Shown piece after piece: positions 43,000-51,875 of a DNA stretch of 64,000 bases. The DNA comes from Actinomycetota bacterium. Lineage in GTDB: Bacteria > Actinomycetota > Acidimicrobiia > Acidimicrobiales > JAJPHE01. The stretch covers positions 1 to 64,000 of the forward strand of contig JAJPHE010000031.1 in NCBI GenBank assembly GCA_021325435.1. The letters run 5' to 3'. The notes under the pieces are model-generated. The model made no database searches and was not told where the DNA came from. It was given only the letters and a program-made list of their open reading frames with translations. The translations under genes were made by a program, and so were the position numbers. The stretch's first letter is position 1, and each line of letters starts with the position of its first letter.

Positions 43000-44097
43000 G
43001 TGGCGACCCTGGCCGCCAGGGCGGTCGTCACGCCCGAGGGGATCCTCTCCCCGGCGGTCGTGGAGACCGACGGCGAGCTGATCGCGTCGGTCGGCCCCAC
43101 CACCGGGCCCGTCCCCGACCGGATGATCGCGCCGGGCTACATCGACCTACAGGTCAACGGCCACGACGATGTCGACGTGTCGGCTGCCGAGGGCGGCGAC
43201 TGGGACCGACTCGACGATCTGCTCCTCGCCCAGGGCGTCACCACTTGGTGCCCGACTCTGGTCACCTCCCCCCTCGAGTCCTACCGCCCCCGCCTGGAGC
43301 AGATCGCCGCCGCCGCCGCCCGGGGCGGTCGCCGGCCCCACATCGCCGGAGCCCATCTCGAGGGTCCCTTCCTCGGAGGTCTTCCAGGAGCCCACGACCG
43401 TCGCTTCCTGGCCCCCCTCGACCTCGACTGGATCGACCAGCTGCCACCGGTCGTGCGGGTGGTGACCGTGGCCCCGGAGCTCGAACGGTCGCCGGCGGCG
43501 ATCCGCGCCCTCGCCGAACGAGGGGTCGTCGTCTCCCTCGGGCACTCCACTGCCACCTACGAGGAGACCCTCGCCGCCGCCGACAGCGGCGCTCGACTGG
43601 TTACCCACCTGTTCAACGCCATGTCACCCGTCCACCACCGCCAGCCCGGAATGGTCGGCGCCGCCCTCACCGACCACCGGCTCACCCCCACCCTCATCGC
43701 CGACCTCGTCCACGTGCACCCGGCGGTGATCGCCGTGGCCTTCCGGGCCCGGGGAGGCGCCGGCGTCGCCCTCGTCACCGACGCGGTGGCGTGGCGGTCG
43801 GGTCGGGTCGGGTCGTCGGGGATCAGCCGAGTCGACGAAGACGCCCCCCGCCGTCCGGACGGGACCATCGCCGGCAGCGCCCTCACCATGGACCGCGCCG
43901 TGCGCAACGTCGTGTCCGCCGCCGGGGTGCCCTTCGAGGCGGCCGTCGCCGCCGCCTCCACCGTGCCGGCCCGGGTGCTCGGCGACCGGACCCGGGGCGA
44001 GGTCGCCCCCGGCCGGCGGGCCGATCTCGTCGTCCTCGACTCCGAGATGAGGGTGGGCCAGACCTGGGTGGGAGGCGAACCGGCGTGGGAGGGCTGA
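43000..44097 (+). CDS. nagA: N-acetylglucosamine-6-phosphate deacetylase
   Basis: 365 residues from GTG 43000, 2 bases after the desaturase stop. MIAPGYIDLQVNGHDDVDVS holds the first metal region, AHLEGPFLGGLPGAHDRRFL the second, SLGHSTATYEETLAAADSGARLVTHLFNAMSPVHHRQPG the metal-binding histidines, and ALVTDAVAW the catalytic Asp. All are typical of the NagA branch of the amidohydrolases. It should remove acetate from GlcNAc-6-P during amino-sugar or wall recycling. The FIST gene overlaps its end by 13 bases. Confidence 0.93.
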   Translation: MATLAARAVVTPEGILSPAVVETDGELIASVGPTTGPVPDRMIAPGYIDLQVNGHDDVDVSAAEGGDWDRLDDLLLAQGVTTWCPTLVTSPLESYRPRLEQIAAAAARGGRRPHIAGAHLEGPFLGGLPGAHDRRFLAPLDLDWIDQLPPVVRVVTVAPELERSPAAIRALAERGVVVSLGHSTATYEETLAAADSGARLVTHLFNAMSPVHHRQPGMVGAALTDHRLTPTLIADLVHVHPAVIAVAFRARGGAGVALVTDAVAWRSGRVGSSGISRVDEDAPRRPDGTIAGSALTMDRAVRNVVSAAGVPFEAAVAAASTVPARVLGDRTRGEVAPGRRADLVVLDSEMRVGQTWVGGEPAWEG

Positions 44098-45296
44098 GCG
44101 AGGGTCGCCGGCCGCCCGCCTTCGCCGCCGCCCTCTCCGAGCATCCCGTCACCGCCCACGCCACGGGCGAGGTGGTGGGCCAGGTGCTCGAGACGATGGG
44201 CGACCGTCCCGACCTGGCCCTGCTGTTTGTCACGCCTCCCCACGCCGGAGCCCTAGAAGACGCCGCCGCCGCCGTGCGGGCGACCCTCGCTCCCACCGTG
44301 CTGGTGGGCTGTGCCGCCGAGTCGGTCGCCGGGCCCCGCCGTGAGGTCGAACAGGCCGCGGCCGTCTCCTTGTGGGCAGCCCGGTTGGGTCGGGTCCGCG
44401 CCGTCGAGCTCACCTGCCCACCGGTGGGAGACGATCCGGACCCGATCGGCGGATGGCCCACCGACCTCGATTTCGTGCCGGGGGCCCTGATCCTTCTCGC
44501 CGACCCCTACAGCTTCGACGCCGACCGCTTTTTTGCGTGGCTCCTCGACCGCCATCCGGGGCTGCCGGTCATCGGTGGCATGGCTTCGGCCGCCCGCGGC
44601 CCAGGAGGCAACCGACTGACCGTGGACGGTCGCATGAGGACCGCCGGCGCCGTGGGGGCGCTGCTGCCGGCCGCGGTGCCCGTCGCCACGGTCGTGTCGC
44701 AGGGGTGCCGGCCCATCGGCCAGCCGTGGGCGGTCACCCGCGCAGAACGCAACGTGGTCTACGAGCTGGCGGGACGACCGGCGATGGAGCGGCTCCTCGA
44801 AGTGGCCGAGCACGACCTCGGCCCCGAAGAGGTGTCGGTCATCAACCAGGGCGGCCTCCACCTCGGACGGGTGATCGACGAGCACAAGGCCGACTTCTCG
44901 CGGGGTGACTTCCTCGTGCGCAACGTCCTCGGGGCCGACCGGGAGGTAGGAGCCATCGCCGTCAACGACATGGTCGACGTCGGCACCACGGTGCAGTTCC
45001 ACCTGCGTGACGCCTCCACCGCCGACGAGGACCTGCGTGCGCTCCTGGCCTCCCGCCGGGCCCAGGCGGCTCTGCTGTTCACGTGCAACGGGCGGGGCAC
45101 CCGGCTGTTCCGTCGTCCTGACCACGATGCCGACGTCCTCGCTGATGCGCTCGACGAAGCTCCGGTCGCCGGTTTCTTCGCTGCCGGGGAATTCGGACCG
45201 GTCGGGGGACACAACTTCGTCCACGGCTTCACCGCCTCCATCGCCCTGTTCGGCGACGGTCACGGGGTGGGCACCCTGGGTAGGGTTTCCCCATGA
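44085..45296 (+). CDS. FIST domain sensory protein
   Basis: 403 residues from GTG 44085 in a frame overlapping nagA; the 683-residue track ORF is a shadow in its first half. FIST_N: FAAALSEHPVTAHATGEVVGQVLETMGDRPDLALLFVTPPHAGALEDAAAAVRATLAPTVLVGCAAESVAG. The FIST_C-like end is GDFLVRNVLGADREVGAIAVNDMVDVGTTVQFHLRDA...ALLFTCNGRGTRLF...PVAGFFAAGEFGPVGGHNFVHGFTASIALF. FIST proteins are proposed to bind small ligands such as amino acids. No output domain is attached. It is coupled to tal by ATGA. Confidence 0.85.
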   Translation: MGGLSEGRRPPAFAAALSEHPVTAHATGEVVGQVLETMGDRPDLALLFVTPPHAGALEDAAAAVRATLAPTVLVGCAAESVAGPRREVEQAAAVSLWAARLGRVRAVELTCPPVGDDPDPIGGWPTDLDFVPGALILLADPYSFDADRFFAWLLDRHPGLPVIGGMASAARGPGGNRLTVDGRMRTAGAVGALLPAAVPVATVVSQGCRPIGQPWAVTRAERNVVYELAGRPAMERLLEVAEHDLGPEEVSVINQGGLHLGRVIDEHKADFSRGDFLVRNVLGADREVGAIAVNDMVDVGTTVQFHLRDASTADEDLRALLASRRAQAALLFTCNGRGTRLFRRPDHDADVLADALDEAPVAGFFAAGEFGPVGGHNFVHGFTASIALFGDGHGVGTLGRVSP

Positions 45297-46411
45297 CCAG
45301 GCTGACCAGGCTTTACGAGGAGCAGGGCCAGAGCGCCTGGCTCGACAACCTCACCCGCCACCACCTCTCGTCCGGACATCTAGCCGAACTGGTCGGTGCT
45401 GGCATCCGAGGAGTCACGTCGAACCCGACCATCTTCCAGAAGGCCATCTCCGCCGGCGACGAATATGACCAGCAGTTCGCCGACGCACTGCGCCGGAGCT
45501 CGGTGGAGGACGCCTATTGGGAGCTGGTGATCCGCGACATCGAAGGCGCCCTCGACGTGTTCGCCCCGCTCTACAAGTCAACCGGCGGAGGTGACGGATT
45601 CGTGTCGATCGAAGTGTCTCCGGCCCTGGCCGGCGACACCGAGGCGACCATCCGGTCCGCACGGCAGCTGCACGAGCGGATCTCCCGTCCCAACCTGTTC
45701 GTCAAGATCCCCGCCACCCCGGAGGGGGTGCCGGCCATCAACGCCATGTTCGCCGAGGGGCGAAGCATCAACATCACCCTGATTTTCAGCCTGAGCCGGT
45801 ATGCCCAGGTGATCGAGGCCTACCTGTCGGGGCTCGAGGAGCTCGTGGGCAAGGGCGGCGACCCGTCGAAGGTCCACAGCGTCGCCTCCTTCTTCGTCAG
45901 CCGGGTCGACACCGAGGCCGACCGACGACTCGACGCCATCGCCTCCTCGGCGGATCCCGGCACGGCCCAGGTGGCCACCAGCCTGAAGGGGAAGCTGGCC
46001 GTCGCTCAGGCCAAGCTGGCCTACCAGCTGTTCCAGCAACGGTTCTCCGGGTCGCGGTGGGAGGCCCTGGCGGCCAAGGGCGCCCGGCTGCAGCGCCCGT
46101 TGTGGGCGTCGACGAGCACCAAGAACCCCGACTACCCGGACCTGCTCTACGTCGACAGCCTCATCGGCCCCCACACGGTGAACACCATGCCGGACGCCAC
46201 CATCGACGCCTTCCTCGACCACGGCACCCTGGCCCGGACCATCGACCACGGCGCTGACGAAGCCAAGCGCCAGATGGAACAGGCCGCAGAGATCGGCGTC
46301 GACATGGAAGACGTCGCCCGCACCCTGGAGGAAGAAGGGGTGGCGGCGTTCTCCAAGTCCTTCGACGAGCTCATGCAGCTGCTGACCGACAAGGCCAACG
46401 CCCTGCGGTGA
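45293..46411 (+). CDS. tal: Transaldolase
   Basis: 372 residues. GIRGVTSNPTIFQKAIS is the transaldolase signature 1, NLFVKIPATPEGVPAINAMFAEGRSINITLIFSL carries the Schiff-base Lys in VKIPATPEG, and RPLWASTSTKNPDYPDLLYVDSLIGPHTVNTMPDATIDAFLDHG is the end of the barrel. It moves a three-carbon unit between sugar phosphates in the non-oxidative pentose phosphate pathway. First metabolic gene of the tal-pgi-gnd-zwf-opcA-pgl run. Confidence 0.97.
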   Translation: MTRLTRLYEEQGQSAWLDNLTRHHLSSGHLAELVGAGIRGVTSNPTIFQKAISAGDEYDQQFADALRRSSVEDAYWELVIRDIEGALDVFAPLYKSTGGGDGFVSIEVSPALAGDTEATIRSARQLHERISRPNLFVKIPATPEGVPAINAMFAEGRSINITLIFSLSRYAQVIEAYLSGLEELVGKGGDPSKVHSVASFFVSRVDTEADRRLDAIASSADPGTAQVATSLKGKLAVAQAKLAYQLFQQRFSGSRWEALAAKGARLQRPLWASTSTKNPDYPDLLYVDSLIGPHTVNTMPDATIDAFLDHGTLARTIDHGADEAKRQMEQAAEIGVDMEDVARTLEEEGVAAFSKSFDELMQLLTDKANALR

Positions 46412-47769
46412 CCAAGCTCGCCAAGCGGCTGCTCGAACGCGACCCGTCCCTTTGGCCCGTCCCCAACGTGGCGCCCGAGCGGCTGGGTTGGCTCGACGTC
46501 CCCCGCAGAATGCTGGGCGAGGCGAGGGAGCTGAGCCAGTGGGCGGCCGCCGTCCCGCACGGGCGGGTCGTGCTGCTGGGGATGGGGGGATCCTCCCTCG
46601 GCCCTGAGGTTTTGCGGGCCACCCGAGACACCCTCGGGGGCGGCGGCCGCGAGCTGATCGTCCTCGACACGACCGACCCGGCGACCATCCAGTCGACCTC
46701 GGTCGAGGACGCCTTCTTCCTCGTCTCCTCGAAGTCGGGCACGACCCTCGAGGTCGAGGCGCTGCTGGCGCGGATGTGGAGCATGGTGCCGGACCCGTCG
46801 CGCTACGCGGCCATCACCGATCCCGGCACTCCCCTGGCGACCCTGGCCGAGCGCCGCGGGTTCCTGCGTACCTTCGTGAACCCGGCCGACATCGGGGGCC
46901 GGTACTCGGTCCTCTCCTACTTCGGACTGGTCCCCGCTGCCCTGGCCGGCCTCGAGATCGACGGGCTGTGCGAGATGGCGCTCGACACCGACATCGAGGA
47001 GGCCGTGGAGCTCGGGGCTCACCTCGGCAACGAGGCCCGGGCCGGACGCGACAAGGTGACCCTGATCGTGCCGGAGCCGTTCGCGTCCTTCGGGCTGTGG
47101 GTGGAGCAGCTCATCGCCGAGTCCACCGGCAAGCACGGAACCGGCTGCGTTCCGGTTCCGACCACCCAGCCGGAGGAGGGCCCGGACCGCAACCCGGTCA
47201 CGGTGGAGGCCGCCAAGCTGCTCGACCTGGGCACCCTCTTCTACCGGTGGGAGGTGGCCACTGCCGTCGCCGGTCACTTCCTCGCCATCGATCCCTTCGA
47301 CGAACCCAACGTCTCCGAGTCGAAGGCCAACACCAAGGCCGTGCTCGAGTCACTACCCCTGCCGGAGGTAGACCGGGCCGAGCCGGGCGAACTGGCTGAC
47401 TGGCTGACCGAGTCCTTCCGGCCCGGGGACTACGTATCGCTGCAGGCCTACCTTCCCTACGGCCAGGACGACCGGCTGGAGGGCGCCCGGCGCCGGGTGC
47501 GCGACCGGCTCGGTGGCGCACCGGTGACCGCCGGTTACGGGCCCCGCTTCCTCCACTCCACCGGCCAGCTCCACAAGGGAGGACCGAACAGCGTCCTGGC
47601 CGTCCAGCTCCTGCGGGCCGGCGACCAACCCTTCGTCGAAATACCCGATCATCCCTACGACTTCGGTACTCTCCTCGCCGCCCAGGCCCTCGGTGACCAC
47701 CAGAGCCTCAAGAAGCACGGGCGGCGGGTGATAAGGGTCGCAGTCGACGACCTCGGCTCGGTGGGCTGA
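46408..47769 (+). CDS. pgi: Glucose-6-phosphate isomerase, short actinobacterial-type form
   Basis: 453 residues from GTG 46408, overlapping tal by GTGA. VVLLGMGGSSLGPEVLRATRDTLGGGGRELIVLDTTDPATI, ISSKSGTTLEVEALL, FFLVSSKSG, and the end LHKGGPNSVLAVQLL carry sugar isomerase (SIS) motifs. It is about 90 residues shorter than the classical enzyme and closer to the split-type PGI associated with transaldolase (as in Tal-Pgi fusions). It should interconvert glucose-6-P and fructose-6-P, feeding Zwf downstream. Confidence 0.93.
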   Translation: MTKLAKRLLERDPSLWPVPNVAPERLGWLDVPRRMLGEARELSQWAAAVPHGRVVLLGMGGSSLGPEVLRATRDTLGGGGRELIVLDTTDPATIQSTSVEDAFFLVSSKSGTTLEVEALLARMWSMVPDPSRYAAITDPGTPLATLAERRGFLRTFVNPADIGGRYSVLSYFGLVPAALAGLEIDGLCEMALDTDIEEAVELGAHLGNEARAGRDKVTLIVPEPFASFGLWVEQLIAESTGKHGTGCVPVPTTQPEEGPDRNPVTVEAAKLLDLGTLFYRWEVATAVAGHFLAIDPFDEPNVSESKANTKAVLESLPLPEVDRAEPGELADWLTESFRPGDYVSLQAYLPYGQDDRLEGARRRVRDRLGGAPVTAGYGPRFLHSTGQLHKGGPNSVLAVQLLRAGDQPFVEIPDHPYDFGTLLAAQALGDHQSLKKHGRRVIRVAVDDLGSVG

Positions 47770-47790
47770 GCGGAAAGGGAGGGACCCGGC

Positions 47791-48699
47791 ATGAAGATCG
47801 GGATGGTGGGTCTGGGCCGCATGGGGGGCAACATGACCCTCCGGCTGATCAGGGGAGGCCACCAGGTGGTCGCCTACGACCTCTCCGAGGCCGCCCGCGA
47901 CTCGGCGGCCGGCCAGGGAGCGGAGACGGCTGCCACCCTCGAGGAGCTGGTGGCCAAGCTGGAGTCACCCCGCACCGCCTGGGTGATGGTGCCCGCCGGC
48001 GCCCCCACCGACGAGACCATCGACGCCCTGGCCCGGTTGCTGTCGTCCGGCGACCTCATCGTCGACGGCGGCAACTCCTTCTACCGCGACGGCATCGCCG
48101 CGGCCGAGCGTCTGTCCGCCTCCGGCATCCACTTCGTGGACGCGGGCGTGTCCGGCGGGATATGGGGCCTCGACAACGGCTACTGCCTGATGGTGGGCGG
48201 CAGCAAGGAGGCGGTGGCGATCGTCGAGCCCGCCCTCCTCACCTTGGCCCCCGAGGGCGGATACGCCCACGTCGGGCCGGTGGGGGCCGGCCACTTCGTC
48301 AAGATGGTCCACAACGGCATCGAGTACGGCCTCATGCAGGCCTACGGGGAAGGGTTCGAGCTCATGCACGCGGCGAGCGAGTTCGACCTGGACCTCCATC
48401 AGATCGCGTCGATCTGGAGATACGGGTCGGTGGTGCGCTCCTGGCTGCTCGAGCTGCTCGAGCTGGCGCTGGCCGACGACGCCCAGTTCGAGCAGATCCG
48501 CGGGGTGGTGGCCGACTCCGGTGAGGGAAGGTGGACGATCAACGAGGCGGTGGACCGGGCGGTGCCGTCCCCGGTGATCACCGCCGCTTTGTACGCCCGC
48601 TTCGCGTCCAGGCAGGACGAGTCGTTCGCCGCCCGGGTGTCGGCCGCGCTGCGCAACCAGTTCGGCGGACACGCCGTCGTCACCGGCGAAGGCGGATGA
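47791..48699 (+). CDS. gnd: 6-phosphogluconate dehydrogenase, short (GndA-type) form
   Basis: 302 residues with AAGGGAGGG in front of ATG 47791. MKIGMVGLGRMGGNMTLRLIRGGHQVVAYDLS is the nucleotide-binding Rossmann domain, VDGGNSFYRDGIAAAERL the substrate region, and GHFVKMVHNGIEYGLMQAYGEGFELM the catalytic Lys-His segment. At about 300 residues it belongs to the short 6PGDH class, which often prefers NAD. It oxidatively decarboxylates 6-phosphogluconate. The ATGA overlap joins it to zwf. Confidence 0.95.
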   Translation: MKIGMVGLGRMGGNMTLRLIRGGHQVVAYDLSEAARDSAAGQGAETAATLEELVAKLESPRTAWVMVPAGAPTDETIDALARLLSSGDLIVDGGNSFYRDGIAAAERLSASGIHFVDAGVSGGIWGLDNGYCLMVGGSKEAVAIVEPALLTLAPEGGYAHVGPVGAGHFVKMVHNGIEYGLMQAYGEGFELMHAASEFDLDLHQIASIWRYGSVVRSWLLELLELALADDAQFEQIRGVVADSGEGRWTINEAVDRAVPSPVITAALYARFASRQDESFAARVSAALRNQFGGHAVVTGEGG

Positions 48700-50216
48700 C
48701 CACCGGCGAGCCGCCGCCGAACCCGTTCGCCATCGGACTGGAGATGGCCCGGCGGGCCCCTCCGGTCGTCCTGGTCGTCTTCGGGGCCTCCGGTGACCTG
48801 ACCAGCCGCAAGCTGCTGCCGTCGCTGGCGGCGGTGGCCCGTCGCCAGCAGCTCACCGATTCCTTCGCCGTGGTGGGGGTCGCCCGCTCGGAGCTCTCCG
48901 ACGAGGACTTCCGCAAGCTGGCGGCCGACGCCGTGCCCGACGCCGGGCCCGAGTGGGAGCGGGCCGTGTCGGGCTTCCGGTACGTGCAGGGGGAGTACGG
49001 CGAGCCGGCGACCTTCGACCGGTTGCGACAGGTCCTGGAGGAGGTCGACCACGACCGCGGAACCCAGGGCAACCGGGTGTACTACCTCGCCACCGTCCCC
49101 GACCAGTTCGCCACTGTCGCCTGCGCCCTCGGCGAGCACGGCCTCAGCCGTCCGCGGAAGGGGTGCTTCGTACGCCTCGTCGTCGAGAAGCCCTACGGAC
49201 GCGACCCGCAGAGCGCCGCCGCTCTCGACCGGGCGGTGCACACCAGCTTCGACGAGGACCAGGTCTACCGGATCGACCACTACCTCGGTAAGGAAACGGT
49301 CCAGAACGTCCTGGCCCTCCGCTTCGCCAACGCCATCTTCGAGCCGGTGTGGAACCGGCGCTACGTCGACCACGTGCAGCTGACGGTGGCCGAGTCGATC
49401 GGCGTGGGCCACCGGGGCGGGTTCTACGAGACCGCCGGGGCGCTGCGTGACATCGTCCAGAACCACGTCATGCAAGTGCTGGGCCTCACCCTGCTGGAGC
49501 CGCCGGCGACCGTGGACGCTCAGGGCATTCGCGACGAGAAGGTCAAGGCCCTGCGGGCCGTCGAGGTGCTGAGCCCCGACGAGGTGTCCACGTCCGTCGT
49601 GCGGGGCCAGTACGACCGGGGCTGGGTCGAGGGTCAGGAGGTGGCCGGCTACCGGCAGGAGGAAGGGGTGGCGCCCGACTCCCACACCGAGACCTTCGTG
49701 GCCATGCGGTTGGCGGTGGACAACTGGCGCTGGGCGGGGGTCCCCATCTACGTGCGGACGGGCAAGCGGCTCCCCAAGCGGGTCACCGAGGTGGCCATGG
49801 CGTTCCACCGGGTGCCGCACCTGCCGTTCGCCTCGTCGCTCGCCCGCGACCTCGACGCCAACTCGATCGTCGTGCGAGTCCAGCCCGACGAGGGGATCAC
49901 CATGTGCTTCGGGGCCAAGGTGCCCGGCCCGGAGTTCCGCGTCAGGACGGTGTCGATGGACTTCTCCTACGGAGCGTCGTTCATGGAAGAGACCCCCGAC
50001 GCCTACGAGCGGCTCCTTCTCGACGCCATGGTCGGCGACCCCACCCTGTTCATCCGGGCCGACGAGGTCGAACAGTCGTGGCGCATCGTGGCCCCGATCC
50101 TCGAGGCGTGGGAGGAGGGGGCCGCCCCCCTGGCCCGCTACGAGTCCGGCACCTGGGGGCCGCGTGAGGCCAACCGGCTCATCGAGTCGACGGGTCGCCG
50201 CTGGCGGCGGCCCTAG
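48696..50216 (+). CDS. zwf: Glucose-6-phosphate 1-dehydrogenase
   Basis: 506 residues from ATG 48696, overlapping the gnd stop. VVLVVFGASGDLTSRKLLPSLAAV is the coenzyme-binding loop, VYRIDHYLGKETVQNVLALRFANAIFEPVWNRRYVDHVQLTVAESIGV the active-site region RIDHYLGKE, and RTGKRLPKRVTEV the C-terminal beta part. Full length for the family. It makes 6-phosphogluconolactone and NADPH. Its neighbours supply the next two steps and its assembly factor OpcA. Confidence 0.98.
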   Translation: MTTGEPPPNPFAIGLEMARRAPPVVLVVFGASGDLTSRKLLPSLAAVARRQQLTDSFAVVGVARSELSDEDFRKLAADAVPDAGPEWERAVSGFRYVQGEYGEPATFDRLRQVLEEVDHDRGTQGNRVYYLATVPDQFATVACALGEHGLSRPRKGCFVRLVVEKPYGRDPQSAAALDRAVHTSFDEDQVYRIDHYLGKETVQNVLALRFANAIFEPVWNRRYVDHVQLTVAESIGVGHRGGFYETAGALRDIVQNHVMQVLGLTLLEPPATVDAQGIRDEKVKALRAVEVLSPDEVSTSVVRGQYDRGWVEGQEVAGYRQEEGVAPDSHTETFVAMRLAVDNWRWAGVPIYVRTGKRLPKRVTEVAMAFHRVPHLPFASSLARDLDANSIVVRVQPDEGITMCFGAKVPGPEFRVRTVSMDFSYGASFMEETPDAYERLLLDAMVGDPTLFIRADEVEQSWRIVAPILEAWEEGAAPLARYESGTWGPREANRLIESTGRRWRRP

Positions 50217-50219
50217 GAC

Positions 50220-51173
50220 ATGGCCCCGGGCGTCGTGTGCCGCTGGAGCGCCGAGAACGTCGACCTCGGCGAAGTGATCGCCCAGGCCGAGCGCATGCGG
50301 TCAGGCGAGTCACGCACCGCCACCCGGGCCGCGGTGGTCAACCTGGTGGTGGTGACCGCCGAGCCCGAGACGGCCCAACGGGCCCGCTCGGCCGTGGGCG
50401 GGCTGGGCGCCCACCATCCGGGGCGGATCATCATCGTCCTGGCCGACCCGGACGGGCCCGACCGGATCGACGCCACCATCGAGCTGCAAGAGACCGACCT
50501 GCCCGAACGGCACCTGTGGTGGGAGGTCATCGACCTGCGGGTCGGCGGCGGCGCCGCTCGTCACCTCTCGTCGGTGGTCGAGCCGCTACTGGTTCACGAT
50601 CTGCCGGTGGCCGCCTGGCACATGGGCGAGATCCCCTCGGCGTCCGGTCTGGTCGCCACCGGAGCCCACGTGATCCTGGGTGGGGACCGACCGTCCGACC
50701 CGGATCAGTCCAGCCTCGAGGCGACGGCGGCGTTGACGCGGCTCCGCCACGTGACCGACCTCGAGTGGCTGGCGACGGAGCCGTGGCGCCGGGCGCTGGC
50801 CCTGCTCTTCGATCCCCCCTCCGCCCGCAGGATCCTGCCCCGCATCGCCGGGGCGCGGGTGGCCGGCCCCCCGTGGAGGGCCTGCCTGCTCGGCGGCTGG
50901 TTGACGGACCGCCTGGGCCTGGCGCCGGGCTCAGTGCAGCTCGAGGCCGTCAGCTCCGAAACCATCGTCGAGCTGGCCGCCGATGACGTACTGGTGCGGG
51001 CGGCTTCCGCCCCGCTCGGGCGGGTGGAGGCTCGCATCGACGACGAGCGCGCCGTGACGGTGGGTGGAGCGGAGCGAGGCACGGCCGCCTTGCTCGCCGC
51101 CGCCCTGGGGCGGGGCGGCACCGACCCGGCCTTCGTCGGGGCCCTCGGGGCGGCAGCGAGGGTGGAACGGTGA
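50220..51173 (+). CDS. opcA: Glucose-6-phosphate dehydrogenase assembly protein OpcA
   Basis: 317 residues, 3 bases after the zwf stop. TRAAVVNLVVVTAEPETAQRARSAVGGLGAHHPGRIIIVLADPDGPDRIDATIELQETDLPERHLWWEVIDLRVGGGAARHLSSVVEPLLVHDLPVAAWHMGEIP is the conserved OpcA region. OpcA is needed for assembly or activity of Zwf in actinobacteria and cyanobacteria. Position directly after zwf, and overlap with pgl, confirm the call. Confidence 0.95.
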   Translation: MAPGVVCRWSAENVDLGEVIAQAERMRSGESRTATRAAVVNLVVVTAEPETAQRARSAVGGLGAHHPGRIIIVLADPDGPDRIDATIELQETDLPERHLWWEVIDLRVGGGAARHLSSVVEPLLVHDLPVAAWHMGEIPSASGLVATGAHVILGGDRPSDPDQSSLEATAALTRLRHVTDLEWLATEPWRRALALLFDPPSARRILPRIAGARVAGPPWRACLLGGWLTDRLGLAPGSVQLEAVSSETIVELAADDVLVRAASAPLGRVEARIDDERAVTVGGAERGTAALLAAALGRGGTDPAFVGALGAAARVER

Positions 51174-51832
51174 ACGGCGACGTCCTCATCAGCCCCGATG
51201 TGCCGGGCGCCTTCAGCGAGTGCGTGGTGGAGGCGTGGAGGGCCCGGCCTCGCGAGCGGTTCGCCATCGCCCTGTCCGGCGGCGACACCGCCCGCCAGTG
51301 CTACGAGCGGCTCGCCGAGGAGGCGTCCGAGGCGATCGACTGGTGGACCGTCGACTTCTACTGGGGCGACGAGCGCTGCGTGCCGGCCGACCACCCCGAC
51401 TCCAACCAGCTCCTCGGTCGGCGGTCTCTGCTCGAAAGGGTCGGGGCGGCCAACTCGGTGCGGCCCATGCGCTGCGAGGACGGCCCGGAGGCCTACCAGC
51501 TCCTCGTGGGCGAGCTCGGCTACTTCGACGTCGTCCACCTGGGCCTCGGGCCCGATGGCCACACCGCGTCGCTCTTCCCGCAGTCACCGGCCCTGGACGC
51601 CGACCCCGGCCAGCTGGTCGCCCTGAGCGAGGACCCGAGCGGGCGCAACCCGCACCGCCGAATGACCCTCACCCTGGCCGGCATCGCCCGCAGCCGGCTG
51701 GTGGTCTTCACCGTCGCCGGCGCCCAGAAGGCCGACGCCTTCCGCGCCGTCCGGGCCGGCGCCGACCTGCCCGCCGGCCGGGTGGAGGCGGAGCGCATCG
51801 TGTGGTTCGTGGACCCCGACGCCGCCGGCTGA
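51170..51832 (+). CDS. pgl: 6-phosphogluconolactonase
   Basis: 220 residues from GTG 51170, overlapping the opcA stop. RFAIALSGGDTARQCYERLAEE, VDFYWGDERCVPADHPDSNQLLGRRSLLERV (the WGDERCVP signature) and VHLGLGPDGHTASLFPQSPAL define the Pgl/NagB-like fold. It hydrolyses 6-phosphogluconolactone between Zwf and Gnd. Last gene of the pentose phosphate run; fbiC begins 43 bases later. Confidence 0.97.
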   Translation: MNGDVLISPDVPGAFSECVVEAWRARPRERFAIALSGGDTARQCYERLAEEASEAIDWWTVDFYWGDERCVPADHPDSNQLLGRRSLLERVGAANSVRPMRCEDGPEAYQLLVGELGYFDVVHLGLGPDGHTASLFPQSPALDADPGQLVALSEDPSGRNPHRRMTLTLAGIARSRLVVFTVAGAQKADAFRAVRAGADLPAGRVEAERIVWFVDPDAAG

Positions 51833-51875
51833 TCGAGCGCCAGGCCCGCCCGGCCCCGGCATAAGGTGGGTCGTC

